DNA of 64,000 bases from Rhizorhapis suberifaciens (GCF_014200045.1 NZ_JACHOV010000007.1:1-64000), one strand, 5' to 3'; shown: positions 7,969 to 18,860, numbered from the stretch's first letter. Notes: generated by a model from the sequence alone, not told the origin. Numbers and translations are program-made.

Positions 7969-9375
7969 TCAGTCGGGAAAGATTTTGCCGGGGTTGAGAA
8001 CGGAATGGGGATCCATCACCTTTTTGATCGAGGCCATCAGGCTGACGGCCGCCGACCCATGTTCGAGCACGAGCGCTGTGCGCTTGCCAAGGCCGATACC
8101 ATGCTCACCCGTGCAGGTGCCGCCCAGAGCGATCGCCCGTTCCACCATCCGGTCATTGACAGTCCTGGCCTTGCCAAAGGCCTCTGGATCGGCCTCGTCG
8201 ATCGGAAACAGCACATGATAATTGCCGTCTCCGACATGTCCGACAATGGTCGCCAGCACTCCCAATCGGGCCAGATCCGCCTGAGTTTCCAATATGCTTT
8301 CGGCCAGTTTGCCAATCGGTACACACACATCGGTTGACCACATCTTGGCATTGGGCACCATCGCCTTGGTAGCGAAATAGGCGGTGTGGCGCGCTTTCCA
8401 TAGCTTGGAACGGTCCTCTGCACGGTCCGCGACATCCAGGCTGCTAACGCCATGTTCTTCGCCTATGGCTTTAAACAGTTCCACCTGTTCGGAGATGCTT
8501 TGCTGGGTCCCGTGAAATTCGAAGAATAATGTCGGCAGCTCAACCAGATCAAGTCCGCTATAGGCATTGCAAGCCGCGATCTGGCGTGAATCGAGCAGTT
8601 CGATACGCGCAAAAGGAATGCCGCACTGAAGGCCTGCTATGACCGCGCGCACTGCGCCCTCCAGGCTTTCAAACGCGCACGTCCCGGCGACCACCATGTC
8701 AGGCAAGCCATGGAGACGCACCGTAACCTCGGTAATGATGCCGAGCGTCCCTTCCGATCCGACGAACAGCGCAGTCAGGTCATAGCCGGCCGATGATTTG
8801 GGCGCACGCGTGCCGGTGTCGATGATCGTTCCGTCCGCTAGCACGACTTTCAAAGACAGGACATTGTTGCGCATCGTGCCATATCGCACGGCGTTCGTCC
8901 CCGATGCGCGGGTGGCCGACATGCCGCCAAGCGTTGCATTTGCTCCAGGATCAATGGGGAAAAACAGCCCGGAATGACGCAGCTCCTGATTCAGGGCTTC
9001 CCGCGTCACGCCAGCCTCCACGGTGCAAAAGAGGCTGTCCGCGTTCACCTCGACGATGTTGGCCATCGCGCTCAAGTCTAGCGCAATGCCGCCGCGGACC
9101 GCAGCGAGGTTGCCTTCCAGCGAGGTCCCCGCCCCATGGGCGATCAGCGGAATCCGACGTTGATGGCACCAAGCCGCGAGCTTCGCGACATCCTGCGTAG
9201 TTTCAGCATATACCACCGCCTCGGGCCAGGCACCTTGATGATGCCCCTCCAGGCCGGAATGTTGCTCACATACTGTCTCTGCAAAGGAAATGCGCGTGCC
9301 GAATATGCCCCGAAGTTCGGCAATCGCTTCATCCGCCGCCTCGCCTAGCGGTCTTGGCAGCAACTCCGCATTCAT
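7969..9375 (-). CDS. FAD-linked oxidase (GlcD/D-lactate dehydrogenase family)
   Basis: A 468-residue flavoprotein of the vanillyl-alcohol-oxidase/PCMH superfamily. The FAD-binding half contains IAHGAGTSLEGN and DPGANATLGGMSATRASGTNAVRYG, and the C-terminal cap carries the family motifs GHVGDGNYHVLF and CTGEHGIGLGK. It should oxidise an alpha-hydroxy acid such as D-lactate, glycolate or 2-hydroxyglutarate and pass electrons to quinone or cytochrome. Start at 9375 is favoured over one four codons upstream because GGGAG lies five bases before it. It converges with the luciferase-like gene. Confidence 0.9.
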   Translation of the reverse strand: MNAELLPRPLGEAADEAIAELRGIFGTRISFAETVCEQHSGLEGHHQGAWPEAVVYAETTQDVAKLAAWCHQRRIPLIAHGAGTSLEGNLAAVRGGIALDLSAMANIVEVNADSLFCTVEAGVTREALNQELRHSGLFFPIDPGANATLGGMSATRASGTNAVRYGTMRNNVLSLKVVLADGTIIDTGTRAPKSSAGYDLTALFVGSEGTLGIITEVTVRLHGLPDMVVAGTCAFESLEGAVRAVIAGLQCGIPFARIELLDSRQIAACNAYSGLDLVELPTLFFEFHGTQQSISEQVELFKAIGEEHGVSSLDVADRAEDRSKLWKARHTAYFATKAMVPNAKMWSTDVCVPIGKLAESILETQADLARLGVLATIVGHVGDGNYHVLFPIDEADPEAFGKARTVNDRMVERAIALGGTCTGEHGIGLGKRTALVLEHGSAAVSLMASIKKVMDPHSVLNPGKIFPD

Positions 9376-9813
9376 TCGATCTCCCAATTTCCAATCCTTC
9401 CAGTAATCTGTCGCGGCCAGGCCGCCCGCCGTGACAATAACATTGGCCCACCTCCTAGATATCTGGAAATGCCCGAAAAGCGGAGCATGATTAAGCGAAG
9501 ATCGCTTGTTCGACCGAGATTTGCGCCACTCACACTTCCACGAAAACTCAATTCAATCTTGGTGGCAGTTCGTTTAGGGCCGAAGAACAACCATGCCCTG
9601 CGCGCTATATAGCGGTTGCATCGGCCAATTTCATCTCGGGGACTTAAACAATATAGGCGACTGGCCGACGATCGCACGACCCCACCGCAAAGTTTCGGAT
9701 GAAGCTATTGATCGACACCGGCCGGTTCCCAAATTGCAGATTAGGACTGAAATGGATCATCTCTACCAACAGCATGGCGCACAGCGCCGTCATCCGCATT
9801 GGACCACGAAATA
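9376..9813. other. Divergent intergenic region
   Basis: These 438 bases separate the divergent FAD oxidase and cupin genes. I see no gene, tRNA or strong hairpin. An eight-base palindrome AGATATCT near 9456 could be an operator half. Promoters for both flanking genes must lie here, but no clear -35/-10 pair stands out. Confidence 0.5.
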
Positions 9814-10413
9814 ATGACGCCCGATGCCCAGGAAAGCGCCAGGCTTCGGCCATTGCGGGACTTCGTCAGTAGCATGGCGAAGCTGATCGAGGAGCAGCCG
9901 GAAGAAGATGCCCTGCTCTCAGCTGCCTTGCCCTTGCTCAGCGCCCTCGTCGACAATGACAGCTGGCTGCCCGATGCGTACGCACAACCGGCGGTCGACG
10001 GTTATCAACAATATCTGCTTCATTGCGACAGCGCCGAACGCTTTTCCGTCGTCGCGTTCGTTTGGGGTCCCGGGCAGACCACGCCTATTCACAACCACGG
10101 AGTATGGGGCATGGTAGGCATGCTGCGGGGAGCCGAAATCGTTCAGGATTATGTCTTCGGCAACAGCGGTTTCAAGATCTCGGGTCCCCCCCGGTGTCTT
10201 GTGCCCGGCGCCGTAGAGCCCATTTCCTCTACCGCCGGCGATATCCATAAGGTGAGCAACGCTTTCTCCGATCGGACATCGATAAGTATTCACGTCTATG
10301 GCGCGAACATAGGGCGGCTGACACGCTTTGCGGTTGATAGCGAGGGACGCAAGAAGCCTTTCATCTCCGGCTATGCCAACACGATGCTGCCCAATATCTG
10401 GAAAGACATATGA
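9814..10413 (+). CDS. Cysteine dioxygenase-like cupin
   Basis: A 199-residue protein of the cysteine-dioxygenase family. The cupin iron site is visible as His93 and His95 in TPIHNHGVWGMVGMLRG and His145 in AGDIHKVSN. This family oxidises cysteine or other thiols (3-mercaptopropionate, mercaptosuccinate) to sulfinates. A TTG at 9799 could extend the protein by five residues; the ATG is preferred, although neither has a strong ribosome site. Its last bases overlap the start of the rhodanese gene (ATGA), so they are co-translated and probably handle one sulfur compound. Confidence 0.82.
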   Translation: MTPDAQESARLRPLRDFVSSMAKLIEEQPEEDALLSAALPLLSALVDNDSWLPDAYAQPAVDGYQQYLLHCDSAERFSVVAFVWGPGQTTPIHNHGVWGMVGMLRGAEIVQDYVFGNSGFKISGPPRCLVPGAVEPISSTAGDIHKVSNAFSDRTSISIHVYGANIGRLTRFAVDSEGRKKPFISGYANTMLPNIWKDI

Positions 10414-11648
10414 CACATTCCATTTCAGCCGAAGATGTCCGCCGGCATTTGCTTCTAAAGCAGGAAATAGCGCTCATAGACCTGCGCGATGAATGTGACT
10501 TCGCTACCGGGCACCCCTTGTTCGCGGCTCAGATGCCGCCGCACCGGATCGAGATCGAGGCGAGAGCGCGCATCCCACGGCTGGCTACGCTTGTCGTACT
10601 TTATGATGAGGATGGAACGCGGACAGAGCCGGCGGCGCAAATGTTCGAAGGGCTTGGCTATAGCAATGTCCATGTTCTGGCCGGCGGCCTCAAAAGATGG
10701 AAGGACGCGGGATATCAGCTCTTCGAGGACGTCAATTCCTATTGCAAGGCGTTCGGCGAACTTGTGGAGCATTATCGCGAAACGCCTAGCCTGCCCGCCG
10801 AGAAGGTGGGAGAACTGATCGCCAATGAAGCCAATATGGTCATTCTTGACGCGCGGCGTTTCGACGAGTTCAATACGATGAGCATTCCCGGCGCGACCAG
10901 CGTCCCGGGCGCAGAACTGGTCTTGAGAGCTTCAGCGCTGGCGCCCGACCCCACAACGCAAATTGTCGTGAATTGCGCGGGGCGGACGCGCAGCCTTATC
11001 GGAGCCCAATCCCTGATCAATGCGGGAATACCCAACCCAGTATGCGCCCTGCGCAATGGCACAATCGGTTGGACGCTTGCAGGCCAAACGCTGGAACATG
11101 GTCAGACACGCATGTTCACCGAACCTGATCCAGCCCGGATCGCGGAGGCGCGGAAGCGCGCGCGCGATGTCGCCTATCGCGCCGGCGTGCCGCATATCGA
11201 CGGGAAGGCACTCGATCAATTGCGCGCTGACGGGACGCGAACCCTCTACTGCCTGGACGTCCGTTCGCCGCAGGAATTTGCGCAAGGCCATCTTGCCGGC
11301 TTTGCCAACGCACCCGGCGGGCAATTAGTGCAGGAAACCGATCATAGCGCGCCAGTGCGTGGCGCCCGTATCGTCCTTGCCGATAATATTGGCCCGCGCG
11401 CGGATATGAGCGCTTCCTGGCTGGCGCAGATGGGCTGGGAGGTTTTCGTTTTGGACGGCTGGCCCGCCGAACAGTTGGAAACCGGCGTTGGCCCTGCGCT
11501 GCCGGCGCGTGGGCCGGAGGGACGTTATCGTCGGCCATATGAAGGGACTGACAATCCTCGGGCCGCAATGGAGGCCTATCTAGAATGGGAATATGGCCTT
11601 GTGAGGCAACTTCGCCTTGACGACACGCACGGATTCCGTGTGATCTGA
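10410..11648 (+). CDS. Multi-domain rhodanese (sulfurtransferase)
   Basis: A 412-residue protein with about three rhodanese-like domains (roughly 8-110, 120-235 and 255-365) and a C-terminal tail. Only the middle domain has an active-site loop cysteine, Cys189 in NCAGRTRS. The equivalent loops of domains one (LYDEDGTRTE) and three (LADNIGPRADM) lack it, so they are structural or regulatory. Coupled by ATGA to the cysteine-dioxygenase-like gene, it probably handles sulfane sulfur or sulfinate-derived products from thiol oxidation. The physiological donor is not evident. Confidence 0.86.
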   Translation: MTHSISAEDVRRHLLLKQEIALIDLRDECDFATGHPLFAAQMPPHRIEIEARARIPRLATLVVLYDEDGTRTEPAAQMFEGLGYSNVHVLAGGLKRWKDAGYQLFEDVNSYCKAFGELVEHYRETPSLPAEKVGELIANEANMVILDARRFDEFNTMSIPGATSVPGAELVLRASALAPDPTTQIVVNCAGRTRSLIGAQSLINAGIPNPVCALRNGTIGWTLAGQTLEHGQTRMFTEPDPARIAEARKRARDVAYRAGVPHIDGKALDQLRADGTRTLYCLDVRSPQEFAQGHLAGFANAPGGQLVQETDHSAPVRGARIVLADNIGPRADMSASWLAQMGWEVFVLDGWPAEQLETGVGPALPARGPEGRYRRPYEGTDNPRAAMEAYLEWEYGLVRQLRLDDTHGFRVI

Positions 11649-11716
11649 ACGAAAAGGTCGTCCTTAGCATAGGTCCTGGGGCAATCACGCACCTTCGCGC
11701 ATCGCCGTAGCCCGCA

Positions 11717-12598
11717 CTATCCTGATGCGAACGCCGCGTCTTCCAACTTCCACATCGGTTCGGTCCCCGCCAATATCGCATCGCGCATAAAGCTTGCAAG
11801 CCGTTGCAAGGGCTGCGCGAGGGCGGTCGCAGTCCGCACGGTGACCGCGACATGCGGCAAGCTCACGCCTGCGATTTCGAGCAGGGGAAGGCCTCTTGTG
11901 GCAAAATTTTCGGCTCGGCAGGAAATCGCCAGTCCCGCATTCAGAGCGGCGCGAAGGACTGAAATACTGGCGGTTTCAAGGATGATGTCATATGGCACGC
12001 CTCCTTCATCGAGTGCTCGTAATGCCGCATCCCTGAACATGCAGGGCCCTTCCATCAGCGCCAAAGGCAGCCGCGGTTCATCAAGCAGGCGGGCGTGGCC
12101 CAGCCAAGTCATTCTAGGCGTGATGACCGCCGCCGGATCGCCTGGCTCTGAAAGGCCGATTACGATATCGAGCACGCCGCCCGACAGCAGGGTCAGCAGT
12201 TCGGATGTATAACCGATCCGCACCTGTAGCTGCGGCGTCCGGTGCAGTCTGGCAAAGCGGGTCAGGACACCTTCCAGCAACTGATCCGCGAAATCCTGAA
12301 CCATGCCGATCCGCGCTGGCACGGCTAGCGTCTCCCCGGCGAAGGATGCAACGGCTTGATCGTTAAGAGCCAAGATGGCGCGGGCATAGGCAAGCAGTTG
12401 CTTGCCTTCCGGCGTGAGCGTCACGCCGCGCGAATGGCGGTTGAACACTTGCAACTGAGTCAACTCGCAAAGGCGTTTCATTTGCAGGCTAAGCGCGGAC
12501 TGCGTCAGGGAAATCTGACGTGCCGCACGCGACATCGTTCCGGCATCCGCAACAGCGACGAGGCTGCGCAACAGTTCGATAGGAAGATTGATCGTCAC
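11717..12598 (-). CDS. LysR-family transcriptional regulator
   Basis: A 293-residue LysR regulator: N-terminal winged helix-turn-helix (about residues 6-65, with GTMSRAARQISLTQSALSLQ) and a C-terminal effector-binding domain. The GTG start at 12598 is chosen because AGGAAG lies six bases before it and the protein then begins at the usual distance from the helix-turn-helix; the longer open frame upstream has no such site. It is divergent from the nitroreductase gene with about 206 bases between, the classical arrangement for LysR control of the neighbour. Inducer unknown. Confidence 0.9.
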   Translation of the reverse strand: MTINLPIELLRSLVAVADAGTMSRAARQISLTQSALSLQMKRLCELTQLQVFNRHSRGVTLTPEGKQLLAYARAILALNDQAVASFAGETLAVPARIGMVQDFADQLLEGVLTRFARLHRTPQLQVRIGYTSELLTLLSGGVLDIVIGLSEPGDPAAVITPRMTWLGHARLLDEPRLPLALMEGPCMFRDAALRALDEGGVPYDIILETASISVLRAALNAGLAISCRAENFATRGLPLLEIAGVSLPHVAVTVRTATALAQPLQRLASFMRDAILAGTEPMWKLEDAAFASG

Positions 12599-12804
12599 GT
12601 GAGGCTTCCTGATGACTCTTCCCACCTTAGCGTAAAAACTGGCGGAAGATACCAAGCTCGTAACCGCCCGTGCGCCGACGCACAACTCAGCGCCGGGTTC
12701 ACCAGATCGCGGGATTTATGACGTCGACGCCGTATATGAGCGATGTTAAGCGGAACGAGGAGTGGTCTAGTGCCGCTAAGACAGCCCTTTTTGGAGATTG
12801 AGCC

Positions 12805-13428
12805 GTGACTGATATCTCGCGTGACACGCAATATCCCGTCGACCCCTTATTTCTGCAACGCTGGTCACGCCGCGCATTCGATGGATCGGCGATAGACGAT
12901 ACCGACCTTTTGACGCTTTTCGATGCCGCTCGCTGGGCTCCATCAGCTTTCAATTACCAACCCTGGCGGTTCGTATACACCCATAGAGACAGCGCGGTCT
13001 GGCAAGATTTCCTGGACATACTCATGCCGTTCAACGCGGCCTGGGTGCAGAATGCGTCCGCACTTATTTTCGTCCTCTCCGACACGCTCATGAGTGCGCC
13101 AGGATCGGATAAGCTTACCCCGTCTCACAGTCATAGTTTCGACACCGGCGCGGCCTGGGCGATATTAGCCCTTCAAGCAACCCGAATGGGACTTTGCGCC
13201 CATGGCATGACCGGCGTCGATATGGACAAAGCCCGTATTCGCCTCAAGGTGCCGGACCGTTATCGAGTTGAAGCGGCGGTGGCCGTTGGACGCATGGGAG
13301 ACAAGTCCACCTTATCCCCCTCACAGCAGGCGAAGGAACACCCCAACGGTCGCAACCCGATCGACACCTTCGCTTTTGAAGGCGTATTTCCTTCAATGGA
13401 AGGCGAAACGAGAAGAACGCCCAGTTAA
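12805..13428 (+). CDS. Nitroreductase-family protein
   Basis: A 207-residue flavin reductase of the nitroreductase fold. It starts with GTG behind GGAG. The N-terminal RRAFDG and the DAARWAPSAFNYQPWRFVY segment are the family's FMN-phosphate and cofactor signatures, and VEAAVAVGRMGDKSTL is the C-terminal match. It should use NAD(P)H and FMN to reduce nitroaromatics, quinones or unsaturated compounds. Divergent from the LysR gene, by which it is probably regulated. Confidence 0.87.
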   Translation: MTDISRDTQYPVDPLFLQRWSRRAFDGSAIDDTDLLTLFDAARWAPSAFNYQPWRFVYTHRDSAVWQDFLDILMPFNAAWVQNASALIFVLSDTLMSAPGSDKLTPSHSHSFDTGAAWAILALQATRMGLCAHGMTGVDMDKARIRLKVPDRYRVEAAVAVGRMGDKSTLSPSQQAKEHPNGRNPIDTFAFEGVFPSMEGETRRTPS

Positions 13429-13650
13429 ATTGTCCAGCTTATCCGAAATGGTCCCAGCACCTTGATCTCTCTATCGGCACCGGTGATGCCTTCGGGCGAA
13501 GATTCGTCCTTTTATTTTTTTTCACGATGTGTGAAGGGCGATTGCTGTGGGTAGAGACTTCGGCTTGCACGCCGAACTATAACTGCTCGCGGGTAAGTTG
13601 CGGCGCATACGGCGTCCGCGGCTTTGATGAGAAAGCAAGGTGCGCTGATC

Positions 13651-14358
13651 ATGGTACAAAAGATTTATGAGGACGCCGCTTCCGCTCTCGATGGCCTGTT
13701 GAGTGACGGCATGGTGGTCGCGGCGGGCGGATTTGGCCTGTGCGGCATTCCCGAAACCCTGATCGACGCTCTGGTCGCCAGCGGCATAACCGGTATTACT
13801 GCGGTCTCGAACAATGCCGGCATCGATGATGTCGGACTTGGCAAGCTGTTGCGCGCAAAGCAGATACGAAAGATGATCTCCTCTTATGTCGGTGAGAACA
13901 AGGAGTTCGAACGCCAATATCTTTCGGGTGAATTGGAAATCGAATTCTGTCCTCAAGGCACGCTGGCGGAACGCATGCGGGCGGGCGGCGCGGGCATTCC
14001 GGGCTTCTACACGCGCACCGGCGTGGGAACGAACATTGCCGAGGGCAAGGAAACGAAGGTTTTCGACGGAGAGACCTATGTGCTCGAAAGGGGCATCATT
14101 GCCGACCTCGCGATCGTCAAGGCGTGGAAAGGCGATCCTTATGGTAATCTGGTCTTTCGCAAGTCGGCCCGCAATTTCAATCCTATGGTCGCGACCTGTG
14201 GACGCGTGACGGTAGCCGAAGTCGAACAGATCGTCGAACCCGGCGAGTTGGAACCCGATCACATCCATACACCGGGCGTTTTCGTCCAGCGGCTGATCGT
14301 CGCGACCCACAATGAAAAGCGCATTGAACAACGTACCATTCGGAAGGAGGCCGCTTAA
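13651..14358 (+). CDS. 3-oxoacid CoA-transferase, alpha subunit
   Basis: A 235-residue alpha subunit of a family I CoA-transferase. [17 protein letters not shown] near the N terminus and [15 protein letters not shown] in the middle are family signatures. It pairs with the downstream beta subunit and transfers CoA from succinyl-CoA to a 3-oxoacid such as acetoacetate or 3-oxoadipate. The internal ATG at 13651 is chosen over upstream TTG/ATG codons because AAGGTG sits eight bases before it. Its stop TAA shares a base with the next ATG (TAATG). Ketone-body versus beta-ketoadipate role is undecided. Confidence 0.9.
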   Translation: MVQKIYEDAASALDGLLSDGMVVAAGGFGLCGIPETLIDALVASGITGITAVSNNAGIDDVGLGKLLRAKQIRKMISSYVGENKEFERQYLSGELEIEFCPQGTLAERMRAGGAGIPGFYTRTGVGTNIAEGKETKVFDGETYVLERGIIADLAIVKAWKGDPYGNLVFRKSARNFNPMVATCGRVTVAEVEQIVEPGELEPDHIHTPGVFVQRLIVATHNEKRIEQRTIRKEAA

Positions 14359-15008
14359 TGCCTTGGACGCGTGACGAAATGGCGGCCCGCGCGGCGCACG
14401 AGCTTCAGGACGGCTTTTATGTGAACCTTGGGATCGGCATTCCGACCTTGGTCGCCAATCATATTCCGCCAGGCGTTGACGTGACCTTGCAATCCGAGAA
14501 CGGAATATTGGGTCTGGGCCCCTTCCCGACCGAGGCGGAAGTGGACGCCGACATTATCAATGCCGGCAAGCAGACCATTACTGAACTGGACCGCACCAGC
14601 TACTTCTCCTCATCGGACAGCTTCGGCATGATCAGGGGCGGTCATATTCATTTGTCGGTTCTAGGTGCGATGGAAGTCGCGGAGAATGGCGACCTGGCAA
14701 ATTGGATGGTGCCCGGCAAGCTGGTGAAGGGACCGGGGGGCGCGATGGATCTGGTCGCCGGTGTCCGGCGCATTATCGTACTGATGGACCATGTCGACAA
14801 GAACGGGACGCCTAAGTTCCGCAGCAAATGCACATTGCCGCTGACCGGAGCCAATGTCGTCGACATGATCATCACCGACTTGGCCATTTTCCAGCGCGAG
14901 AACCGGCAGTCGCCTTTTTGCCTAATCGATCTCGCGCCAGGCGTGACGGCCGAGGAAGTCCAGGCAAAGACCGAAGCCAGCTACAAGGATTTGACCACCG
15001 CGGCCTGA
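14358..15008 (+). CDS. 3-oxoacid CoA-transferase, beta subunit
   Basis: A 216-residue beta subunit carrying the catalytic glutamate, Glu47 in [12 protein letters not shown], which forms the enzyme-CoA thioester. [23 protein letters not shown] and the [17 protein letters not shown] loop are typical. It is translationally coupled to the alpha subunit by a one-base stop/start overlap and the two form a heteromeric enzyme. Substrate choice is open: succinyl-CoA:3-ketoacid and 3-oxoadipate transferases are very alike. Followed by a stretch holding only a gene remnant. Confidence 0.92.
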   Translation: MPWTRDEMAARAAHELQDGFYVNLGIGIPTLVANHIPPGVDVTLQSENGILGLGPFPTEAEVDADIINAGKQTITELDRTSYFSSSDSFGMIRGGHIHLSVLGAMEVAENGDLANWMVPGKLVKGPGGAMDLVAGVRRIIVLMDHVDKNGTPKFRSKCTLPLTGANVVDMIITDLAIFQRENRQSPFCLIDLAPGVTAEEVQAKTEASYKDLTTAA

Positions 15009-15503
15009 ATTTACCAAGCATAGCAGATGGCGGAACAGCAAAGTTCATGGGATAATCTGCGACGGATTGTCGACTTTGGTCTGCAGTGGCCCGAGTTGAG
15101 TCACGTCCATAACATGATGATTTGGGGCAACCTATTCCCGAGCTATTCACCCCTGGGATGGGAGACAACACCAAACTGTCTTCCCGCGCCCAAACGCCCG
15201 GCTTAGTCCAGCTTTCGCCGTCAAATCCAAACCGCCTCTGCGATATTCGCTGCATCATGGCCTTGTCTGCATCACTCCGCCAGAAAATAGCTGTCGAGTT
15301 CCTTTTCCAGATATCCAGGAGCCAGCGCATTCACCCTGATCCTGTGGCGCCCTGCACTTAATTACGAATCTTGCTGACTCCGAAAGAGCCACATCTTGAC
15401 TCATGATTGAAATTGTTAGTTATCGGTGGTGCCATGTAGAGCGGGAAATATTCAGCTCGATCATCCCATTCCAATTCTGCAGGGAACATAAGGAACGACC
15501 TGG
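15009..15503. other. Intergenic region with an SDR gene remnant
   Basis: Apart from the minus-strand SDR remnant annotated separately, no intact gene is seen in these 495 bases. They lie between the CoA-transferase and the MucR-like gene and probably include the promoter of the latter; no clear promoter motif could be fixed. Confidence 0.5.
15235..15357 (-). pseudogene. Frameshifted C-terminal fragment of a short-chain dehydrogenase
   Basis: Read on the minus strand, one frame gives RIRVNALAPGYLEKELDSYF followed by LAE and a stop. The next frame immediately continues as ADKAMMQRISQRRFG. Together they match the region just after the catalytic lysine of SDR enzymes (IRVNALAPGY..TEL then RIPQRR.G), so a one-base shift near 15275 separates two halves of one ancestral sequence. 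Neither the Rossmann motif nor the YxxxK site remains. It is a relic that supports past gene loss or transfer in this region. Confidence 0.68.
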
Positions 15504-16322
15504 ATGGAACAATTCGACGCCCGGCGAGCTGCCATGGAACTCGTCACAGCCTTTGTGAACAATCACCAGCTCACCGCAGCTGAACTGCCGACGCTGCTCA
15601 CAGAGGTATTTAACGCCGTTTCCGGCTTCGGCGCAAAGAATGGGCTTGCAGCAGATCTCACTCCCGCAGCGCCTCTCACGAGCCAAGTGCCAGCGCCGGT
15701 CTCAGCAAAAACGATCCAAGCCTTGTCGGTCGAGCTTGCGCCCCCGCCTCCCTTGGTTCCGATGGCGGCGATCGGCATTGAGGAGTCCATTCGCGATCCG
15801 GATTTCATCCTTTCGCTTATTACCGGCCAGAAGTTCAAGACGTTGAAACGCCACTTGCGGGCCCATGGTCTTTCCGAGGCTGAGTATCGCCAACGCTTTA
15901 ATCTTCCTGGCGATTATCCGCTGGTCGCGCCTTCCTATTCGCAAACCCGGCGCAACGTGGCCCACAATATGGGTCTGGGCCGCAGGAACGGTTCTGCGCC
16001 CGCCAAAGCCGAGATGCCTGAAACCGCTGTTCCGGTGCGGCCCGAAATTCAGGCTCTCGCCGCCGCCAAGTCTAAGGCATCCGCCCCCGGCCGCGGCAAG
16101 GCAAAGTCCAAGCCCATGGACGCAACCAAAATCGCGAAACCGAAGTCTGCGGCACCCGCACAAAGATCAGCAGCCGACAGCCAAAAACCGACAGCCACGC
16201 GGAAACCCGCGGCAATCAAACCCCCTTCCGAAGCCGCCGGCAAACCACTGGTCAGCGCCGCAAACTCAAATGGCAAGGCAAAGCGCGTCCGGCGCGGCAA
16301 GCTATCGCCGGTTTTCAGCTGA
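15504..16322 (+). CDS. MucR/Ros-family regulator lacking the zinc-finger cysteines, with an Ala/Lys/Pro-rich tail
   Basis: A 272-residue DNA-binding protein. Residues ~98-150 match the Ros/MucR domain: TGQKFKTLKRHLRAHGLSEA and the following EYRQRF.LPGDYPLVAPSYS..R. The two zinc-ligand cysteines of Ros are replaced by Ser104 and Thr107, while His117 and His121 remain, so metal binding is altered or lost. Zinc-free Ros homologues are known in rhizobia. Residues ~165-272 form a histone-H1-like, Ala/Lys/Pro-rich disordered tail. MucR proteins act as global nucleoid-associated regulators of exopolysaccharide and cell-cycle genes. The target here is unknown. Confidence 0.8.
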   Translation: MEQFDARRAAMELVTAFVNNHQLTAAELPTLLTEVFNAVSGFGAKNGLAADLTPAAPLTSQVPAPVSAKTIQALSVELAPPPPLVPMAAIGIEESIRDPDFILSLITGQKFKTLKRHLRAHGLSEAEYRQRFNLPGDYPLVAPSYSQTRRNVAHNMGLGRRNGSAPAKAEMPETAVPVRPEIQALAAAKSKASAPGRGKAKSKPMDATKIAKPKSAAPAQRSAADSQKPTATRKPAAIKPPSEAAGKPLVSAANSNGKAKRVRRGKLSPVFS

Positions 16323-16370
16323 AGGCCAATGGCGAGATCCATTATCTCGCCCCTCAATCATGGAGATTGA

Positions 16371-17252
16371 TCAGAGCTCTCCGATGGCCGAAAACGCTCT
16401 GATCCAGGCGGCAGTCGCGATCAGGCCGCCGAACGGATAAAAATGCAGGCCGACATCGCCGTAGATGTCGCTGCGCATGCCTTTGGCCAACGCCAGAACA
16501 TATTTGTCGGGGCCGGTCGGTTGCATCAGCTTCGTCAGCGACAGACCATATTTTGACAATACCGAGCTAGAGGCGGAAACCCCACAGCGGGCGGCGAAAC
16601 GCAGCAAGGTGGTCGCGCTTGCAGGACCAGGCACGCCAAGCCGGACCGGGGCGTCGATACCTTCGGAGCGCAACTGCTTCAGCCATGCGAAAACCGGTTC
16701 GGTGTTAAAACCGAATTGCGTCAGGATGGAAACCCCAATGCCCTGCTCCGTCAGCGCGGCATGTTTGTCGCGAAGCGCCTGCCACAACTGATCGTCACCG
16801 ATCTTGCTATGACCTTCGGGATAACCGCCAATGCCAATCCGGCGGACTCCGTATTTCTGTAACAGGCCGCTGCGGATAACCGTGAGCGCGTCCTCAAAAG
16901 GGCCGTCCGGTACATCGGGATCACCGGCCACGATGAAGAGTTCCTCACTAGCTCCCAATTTGGCGAGTTCAGAGAGATATGTTTCCAGCTCGACTTCCGA
17001 TTTGATCCGCCGGGCCGAAATGTGCGGTACAGGACGCAGGCCAAGGCGCAGCACCTCAGCCACGGCCGCCAAGCGCTTCTGATAATCCTCCTTCGGGAGG
17101 AAGGTCACCGAAATGCGCGTATTCGGCGCCATCAGCGGCGCGGCCTTTGCAAGCTCCGACCCATCCTTGACCGTAATTTCGATGGAGTAATCATCCATCA
17201 GCCGCATCGCGGAGGCATTTTCCGGTACGATCGTCACTACAGATGTGCTCAC
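16371..17252 (-). CDS. metF: Methylenetetrahydrofolate reductase-family protein (MetF-like)
   Basis: A 293-residue TIM-barrel protein of the MetF family, which interconverts 5-methyl-THF and 5,10-methylene-THF with FAD. Recognisable blocks are the RPVPHISARR strand, FIVAGDPDVP and IGIGGYPEGH, and a flavin-site stretch around SILTQFGFNTEPVFAWL. GTG at 17252 is chosen because GGAGG lies five bases upstream; a GTG four codons earlier is the alternative. It lies downstream of ligM on the same strand, as in known lignin-degrading sphingomonads, so its job is probably to oxidise the 5-methyl-THF produced by O-demethylation. Confidence 0.85.
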   Translation of the reverse strand: MSTSVVTIVPENASAMRLMDDYSIEITVKDGSELAKAAPLMAPNTRISVTFLPKEDYQKRLAAVAEVLRLGLRPVPHISARRIKSEVELETYLSELAKLGASEELFIVAGDPDVPDGPFEDALTVIRSGLLQKYGVRRIGIGGYPEGHSKIGDDQLWQALRDKHAALTEQGIGVSILTQFGFNTEPVFAWLKQLRSEGIDAPVRLGVPGPASATTLLRFAARCGVSASSSVLSKYGLSLTKLMQPTGPDKYVLALAKGMRSDIYGDVGLHFYPFGGLIATAAWIRAFSAIGEL

Positions 17253-17350
17253 AATTACCTCCACCCAGCAGGGAGCGGAAGAAGCGCTGCGTTAGCGCTC
17301 CTCCGTCCATTTCACGCAAGATTGATTTTCGTTTAGACGAGCATGATCCG

Positions 17351-17378
17351 AACCGGGCGAGCATCGGCGCGCCCGGTT
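17351..17378 (-). repeat. Hairpin between ligM and metF
   Basis: AACCGGGCG (17351-17359) and CGCCCGGTT (17370-17378) form a 9-bp stem. No T-run follows on the minus strand. It may act as a partial terminator or an mRNA stabiliser that sets a higher level of ligM than metF. Confidence 0.45.
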
Positions 17379-17386
17379 CCATTGGG

Positions 17387-18799
<1,413 letters not shown>

Positions 18800-18860
18800 T
18801 CATTTCAATTTTAAACTTGAACGTTACGAACCCGCGCCGAATCTGGTCGGCGCAAAATGT

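Noticed and set aside
11116-11853. 245-codon minus-strand frame across the rhodanese 3' end
   Set aside because: Antisense to the rhodanese gene and overlapping the LysR gene; low-complexity, Arg-rich composition typical of shadows.
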